Below, piece after piece: positions 61,629 through 64,000 of a DNA stretch of 64,000 nucleotides. The stretch spans positions 196,026 to 260,025 of the forward strand of contig NZ_JBFANZ010000003.1 in NCBI RefSeq assembly GCF_040659735.1, written 5' to 3'. Under the pieces are notes generated by a model. It did no database searches. It was given only the letters and a program-made list of their open reading frames with translations, and was not told the DNA's origin. This DNA comes from Micromonospora_I sp040659735. Lineage in GTDB: Bacteria; Actinomycetota; Actinomycetes; Mycobacteriales; Micromonosporaceae. The position numbers were made by a program, and so were the translations under genes. Numbering within the stretch: the stretch's first letter is position 1; each line of letters starts with the position of its first letter.

Positions 61629-61653
61629 TTCCTCGGACTCGCTCTCAAAGGCT

Positions 61654-61731
61654 CGAAGGCTGTCTCACGGCACAAAGAACGCCGGCGGGCCTGTGCGGTC
61701 TTCCCGTCGGCGCTGGGCGGTTCAGCCTTCG
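61654..61731 (-). promoter_or_regulatory. Inverted repeat in the ABC-F leader
   Basis: CGAAGGCTG (61654-61662) and CAGCCTTCG (61723-61731) are perfect 9-bp arms 60 bases apart, just upstream of the ABC-F start. Ribosome-protection ABC-F genes are often controlled by attenuation in their leaders, so this may be a regulatory structure; no leader peptide was found. Confidence 0.3.
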
Positions 61732-61877
61732 CAGAGCAGCACCCAACTATTGTACCGGGGCGCGGAGAGCGACCCGAACCGGATTACCAAACAAGATCAT
61801 CGGGTACGGGAGCGGACGTCCGGACGGGGTCCGGCACGACGATTGCACTACGGGACGAACGGCGATCGGGGCTCTTC

Positions 61878-62789
61878 ATGGAACTCAACGAGAACGCGCG
61901 CATCGACACGAGTCAGGTGGAGGACCGCCGCGGCTCCGGCGGTGGTGGCGGCCTGGGCGGCGGGATCCCGATCCCGACCGGCAAGGGCGGTCTGGTCGGC
62001 CTCGTGGTGGCGGTGCTCGTCGCGCTGGTCGGCGGCGGCTTCGGCATCAACGCGGCGACCGGCGGCGGCGGTGGCCAGGGAGACAACGCCGCGATCGAGC
62101 AGAAATGCGCGGCGAACGACGCGCTCGAGCAGCTGGACTGCCGCAACGCGCTCTACGTCAACTCGATCCAGGCCTACTGGCAGGGCGCGCTGCCGCAGCA
62201 CTTCGGCCAGCCGTACCAGCAGGTCGACACGGTGCTGTTCCGGTCGGCGGTGAACAGCGGCTGCGGACAGGCGGACTCCGGCGTCGGGCCGTTCTACTGC
62301 CCCGCCGACCGGCACGTCTACATCGACCTCAGCTTCTACGACGTGCTGGCCCAGCAACTCGGCGCCAGCGGCGAGTTCGCGCAGCCGTACGTGCTGGCCC
62401 ACGAGTACGGCCACCACGTGCAGACGCTGCTCGGCACCGAGGCGCAGATGCGCCGCCAGCAGCAGCGCGACCCCGGGAACACCAACAGGCTCTCGGTGAT
62501 GCTGGAGTTGCAGGCCGACTGCTACGCCGGCGCGTGGGCGAAGAACGCGACCGGCACGGCCGACGCCGGCGGTCAGAAGATCTTCAAGAGCATCAGCCAG
62601 ACGGACATCCGGGAAGGGCTGGACACGGCGGCCGCGATCGGCGACGACACGATCCAGAAGAAGTCCGGCGGACAGGTCAACGAGTCGCAGTTCACCCACG
62701 GCACGTCGCAGCAGCGCCAGCAGTGGTTCGGGCGGGGCTACGAGACCGGCGACCCGAAGTCCTGCGACACGTTCAACGGGGCGGTCTAA
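61878..62789 (+). CDS. Neutral zinc metallopeptidase (YpfJ family)
   Basis: A 303-residue membrane-anchored zinc peptidase. After a Gly-rich N-terminus and one transmembrane helix (GLVGLVVAVLVALVGGGF), the extracytoplasmic domain carries the HExxH motif AHEYGHHVQ and a further Glu ligand in ELQADCYAGAWA. Cysteines in SGCGQ and FYCPAD likely form a disulfide. The role of the family is poorly known. Confidence 0.9.
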   Translation: MELNENARIDTSQVEDRRGSGGGGGLGGGIPIPTGKGGLVGLVVAVLVALVGGGFGINAATGGGGGQGDNAAIEQKCAANDALEQLDCRNALYVNSIQAYWQGALPQHFGQPYQQVDTVLFRSAVNSGCGQADSGVGPFYCPADRHVYIDLSFYDVLAQQLGASGEFAQPYVLAHEYGHHVQTLLGTEAQMRRQQQRDPGNTNRLSVMLELQADCYAGAWAKNATGTADAGGQKIFKSISQTDIREGLDTAAAIGDDTIQKKSGGQVNESQFTHGTSQQRQQWFGRGYETGDPKSCDTFNGAV

Positions 62790-62905
62790 CCGCGACGGGA
62801 CGGCCGGGACCGGCAGCGGACGCGGAAGGAACCGGACGGACCGGACCTGGACGTGACCGGACCGGGAGCGAACCGGGCCTGCGCGAACCGGAAGAGCGGC
62901 GATGG
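62790..62905. repeat. Degenerate GACCGG-type direct repeats in intergenic DNA
   Basis: The gap between the convergent metallopeptidase and acVLRF1 genes contains about eight copies of (G)A(A)CCGG at irregular 6-20 base spacing, for example GGACCGG, GAACCGG and GACCGGA. They look like simple-sequence expansion. No ORF is supported here. Confidence 0.4.
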
Positions 62906-63574
62906 TCAGGCGGGCAGCGGGTCCCGGACGAGGACCCGTACGGCCCGCGCCGCGCCGACCGCCTCGACCAGCACGGCGTGCCGCGGCTCCGGCACATCGA
63001 GCAGCCGCTCGGCCCGCAGCGCCGCGAGCGGGGCGAGCCGACGGTCCTCGAGGATGGTGTCCACCGTACGACGGTCTCCCCCGCAGACGAGCGCGGCGAG
63101 CACGCCGACTTCGGGAAGGAGCAGCCGGACCGCCAGGTCGGCGGCGTCTCCGGCGGCCGCCTTCGCCTGGTTGTCCCGGCGCCGGGCGAAACGCTGCTGC
63201 GACCAGCCGCCCGCGGCCGTGCGCGCCTGCACATAGCGGCTGTCCACCTTGGACACTACGAGACGGTCGCCGTCGGCCACGCCGACCGCCATCGCGCTCT
63301 TGCGGGCCAGCAGCAGCCCCAGCCGGCGGGGCGCCGCGGCGGCGGTGAGAAACCCGGCGAGGTCGAAGCCGGGCAACTGCGACGTGTCGGGCGCGCCCGG
63401 CGGGCGGTACAGCTCCGCCGAGGCGCCGTCCGGCGCGGCGAGGAGCAGCCCGTACGGCTCGGCGACGGCCTGCGGCGCGCCGTGCCGCGCGGTGAAGCCC
63501 TCGATCCAGCGCGGCAACCGCGCCGGGTCGACGTCGACCCAGCGCCCGCCCCCGGCGGCCGGGCGGCTGCTCAT
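62906..63574 (-). CDS. acVLRF1 family peptidyl-tRNA hydrolase
   Basis: A 222-residue VLRF1/Vms1-related protein, proposed to release stalled peptides from ribosomes. The release loop is visible as GGWSQQRFARRRDNQ, with the Gln of the catalytic pattern, and the framework AGFLTAAAAPRRLGLLLARKSAMAVGV matches the actinobacterial branch. The ATG with GGGAGG seven bases upstream is the start. Convergent with the metallopeptidase gene. Confidence 0.87.
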   Translation of the reverse strand: MSSRPAAGGGRWVDVDPARLPRWIEGFTARHGAPQAVAEPYGLLLAAPDGASAELYRPPGAPDTSQLPGFDLAGFLTAAAAPRRLGLLLARKSAMAVGVADGDRLVVSKVDSRYVQARTAAGGWSQQRFARRRDNQAKAAAGDAADLAVRLLLPEVGVLAALVCGGDRRTVDTILEDRRLAPLAALRAERLLDVPEPRHAVLVEAVGAARAVRVLVRDPLPA

Positions 63575-63621
63575 GGTCTTGCCTCCCCCTGCATGTCCCT
63601 GACCGTACGCCAGCGGGCTCA

Positions 63622-64000
63622 CTAGCGACCGATCAGCAGGCCGACCGCCAGCACCACGATCAGCGCGCTCGCGACGAGGGCGGTGCCGAGTCGGCCGCGC
63701 GGACCGGTCAGCACCCGTCCGACCAGCGAACCGCCGGCCGCGATGAGCAGTTGCCAGCTGGCCGAGGCGAGGAACGCGCCGACGACGAAGAGGAGCGCCC
63801 GCGCCGGGGTGGGTGCGCCGGTGGCCTGCCCGCCGAGGACCAACGCTCCGAAGTAGACGATCGTCATGGGGTTGAGCAGCGTCAGCGCGAGTAGTCCGGC
63901 GTATGCCCGCACGGGTGTGCCGAGCCCGGCGTCGGCGCGGGCGGCGCGCGCCGGGTCGCGGCGGTGGCGCAGCGCGTCGTGGAGCGGCGCACCGCGTCGT
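63622..64000 (-). CDS. LysE family exporter (partial, 5' end outside window)
   Basis: The C-terminal about 125 residues of a LysE/RhtB amino-acid exporter. It has LLALTLLNPMTIVYFGALVLGG, the hallmark NP motif of repeated LysE helices, then LLFVVGAFLASASWQLL and a final helix. The N-terminus lies beyond the right edge, so length and start are unknown. It transports amino acids or similar compounds across the inner membrane. Confidence 0.87.
   Translation of the reverse strand, partial: RRGAPLHDALRHRRDPARAARADAGLGTPVRAYAGLLALTLLNPMTIVYFGALVLGGQATGAPTPARALLFVVGAFLASASWQLLIAAGGSLVGRVLTGPRGRLGTALVASALIVVLAVGLLIGR

Overview
The window reads as a chromosomal segment of a high-GC actinobacterium, most likely a Micromonosporaceae (Micromonospora-like) genome. 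The basis is the very high GC at third codon positions, the abundance of GTG starts, ATGA/GTGA-coupled genes, and families largely confined to Actinobacteria: acVLRF1-type release factor, DUF3097, DUF2630, FBP-domain protein, AcnR, and a fabG-fabI-ferrochelatase run. No rRNA, tRNA, CRISPR array, integrase or transposase is visible. Taxonomy is inferred from gene content only.

Layout. 0-9.3 kb: oxidoreductase under a double palindromic operator, PucR regulator, SpoU/TrmH methyltransferase, a membrane protein, an NfeD-SPFH membrane pair, a serine hydrolase and a DUF3097 protein. 9.3-17.5 kb: a minus-strand block with ferrochelatase and a HAD phosphatase, FabI and FabG, then a MoxR ATPase, DUF58 protein and VWA protein (coupled). 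Between these blocks lies a small plus-strand unit with a 17-codon leader ORF, stacked hairpins and a 28-residue membrane peptide. 17.7-23.4 kb: a small Cys protein, two PH-domain membrane proteins, PAP2 phosphatase, sirtuin, hotdog thioesterase and metallo-beta-lactamase-fold hydrolase. 23.2-29.3 kb: gene-fragment remnant, sugar kinase, secreted AA10 LPMO with CBM2, AsnB, aminopeptidase P. 29.5-31.8 kb: an accessory-looking pair, a membrane TrkA-N-like/RyR-domain protein plus a SLOG-like protein. 31.9-37.5 kb: formaldehyde dehydrogenase and hydrolase, MFS exporter, nitronate monooxygenase, CHRD protein. 37.5-43 kb: one giant secreted amylase-pullulanase.

43-52 kb: small housekeeping genes, a deletion-scarred VOC pseudogene, then aconitase acnA with a candidate AcnR operator and a candidate iron box upstream; a TetR gene closely resembling AcnR lies about 3.2 kb beyond the end of acnA, separated by DUF2630, RIO kinase, HAD and nitrilase genes. 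52.1-54.3 kb: a translationally coupled trio that is the most intriguing part of the window: a membrane protein ending in a Cys-Gly tail with cysteines at exact six-residue intervals, a DUF692/MNIO enzyme, and a small partner protein, a plausible post-translational modification system acting on a membrane-anchored tail. 54.3-64 kb: SDR, mismatch uracil glycosylase, ABC exporter, enoyl-CoA hydratase, small HTH protein, a multiply frameshifted membrane-protein pseudogene, ABC-F protein, zinc metallopeptidase, acVLRF1 and the 3' part of a LysE exporter cut by the window edge.

Most of the segment is ordinary actinobacterial chromosome. Novelty is concentrated in the MNIO trio, the RyR/SLOG pair, the leader-ORF unit upstream of the 28-residue peptide, the acnA control region, and three decayed gene remnants.
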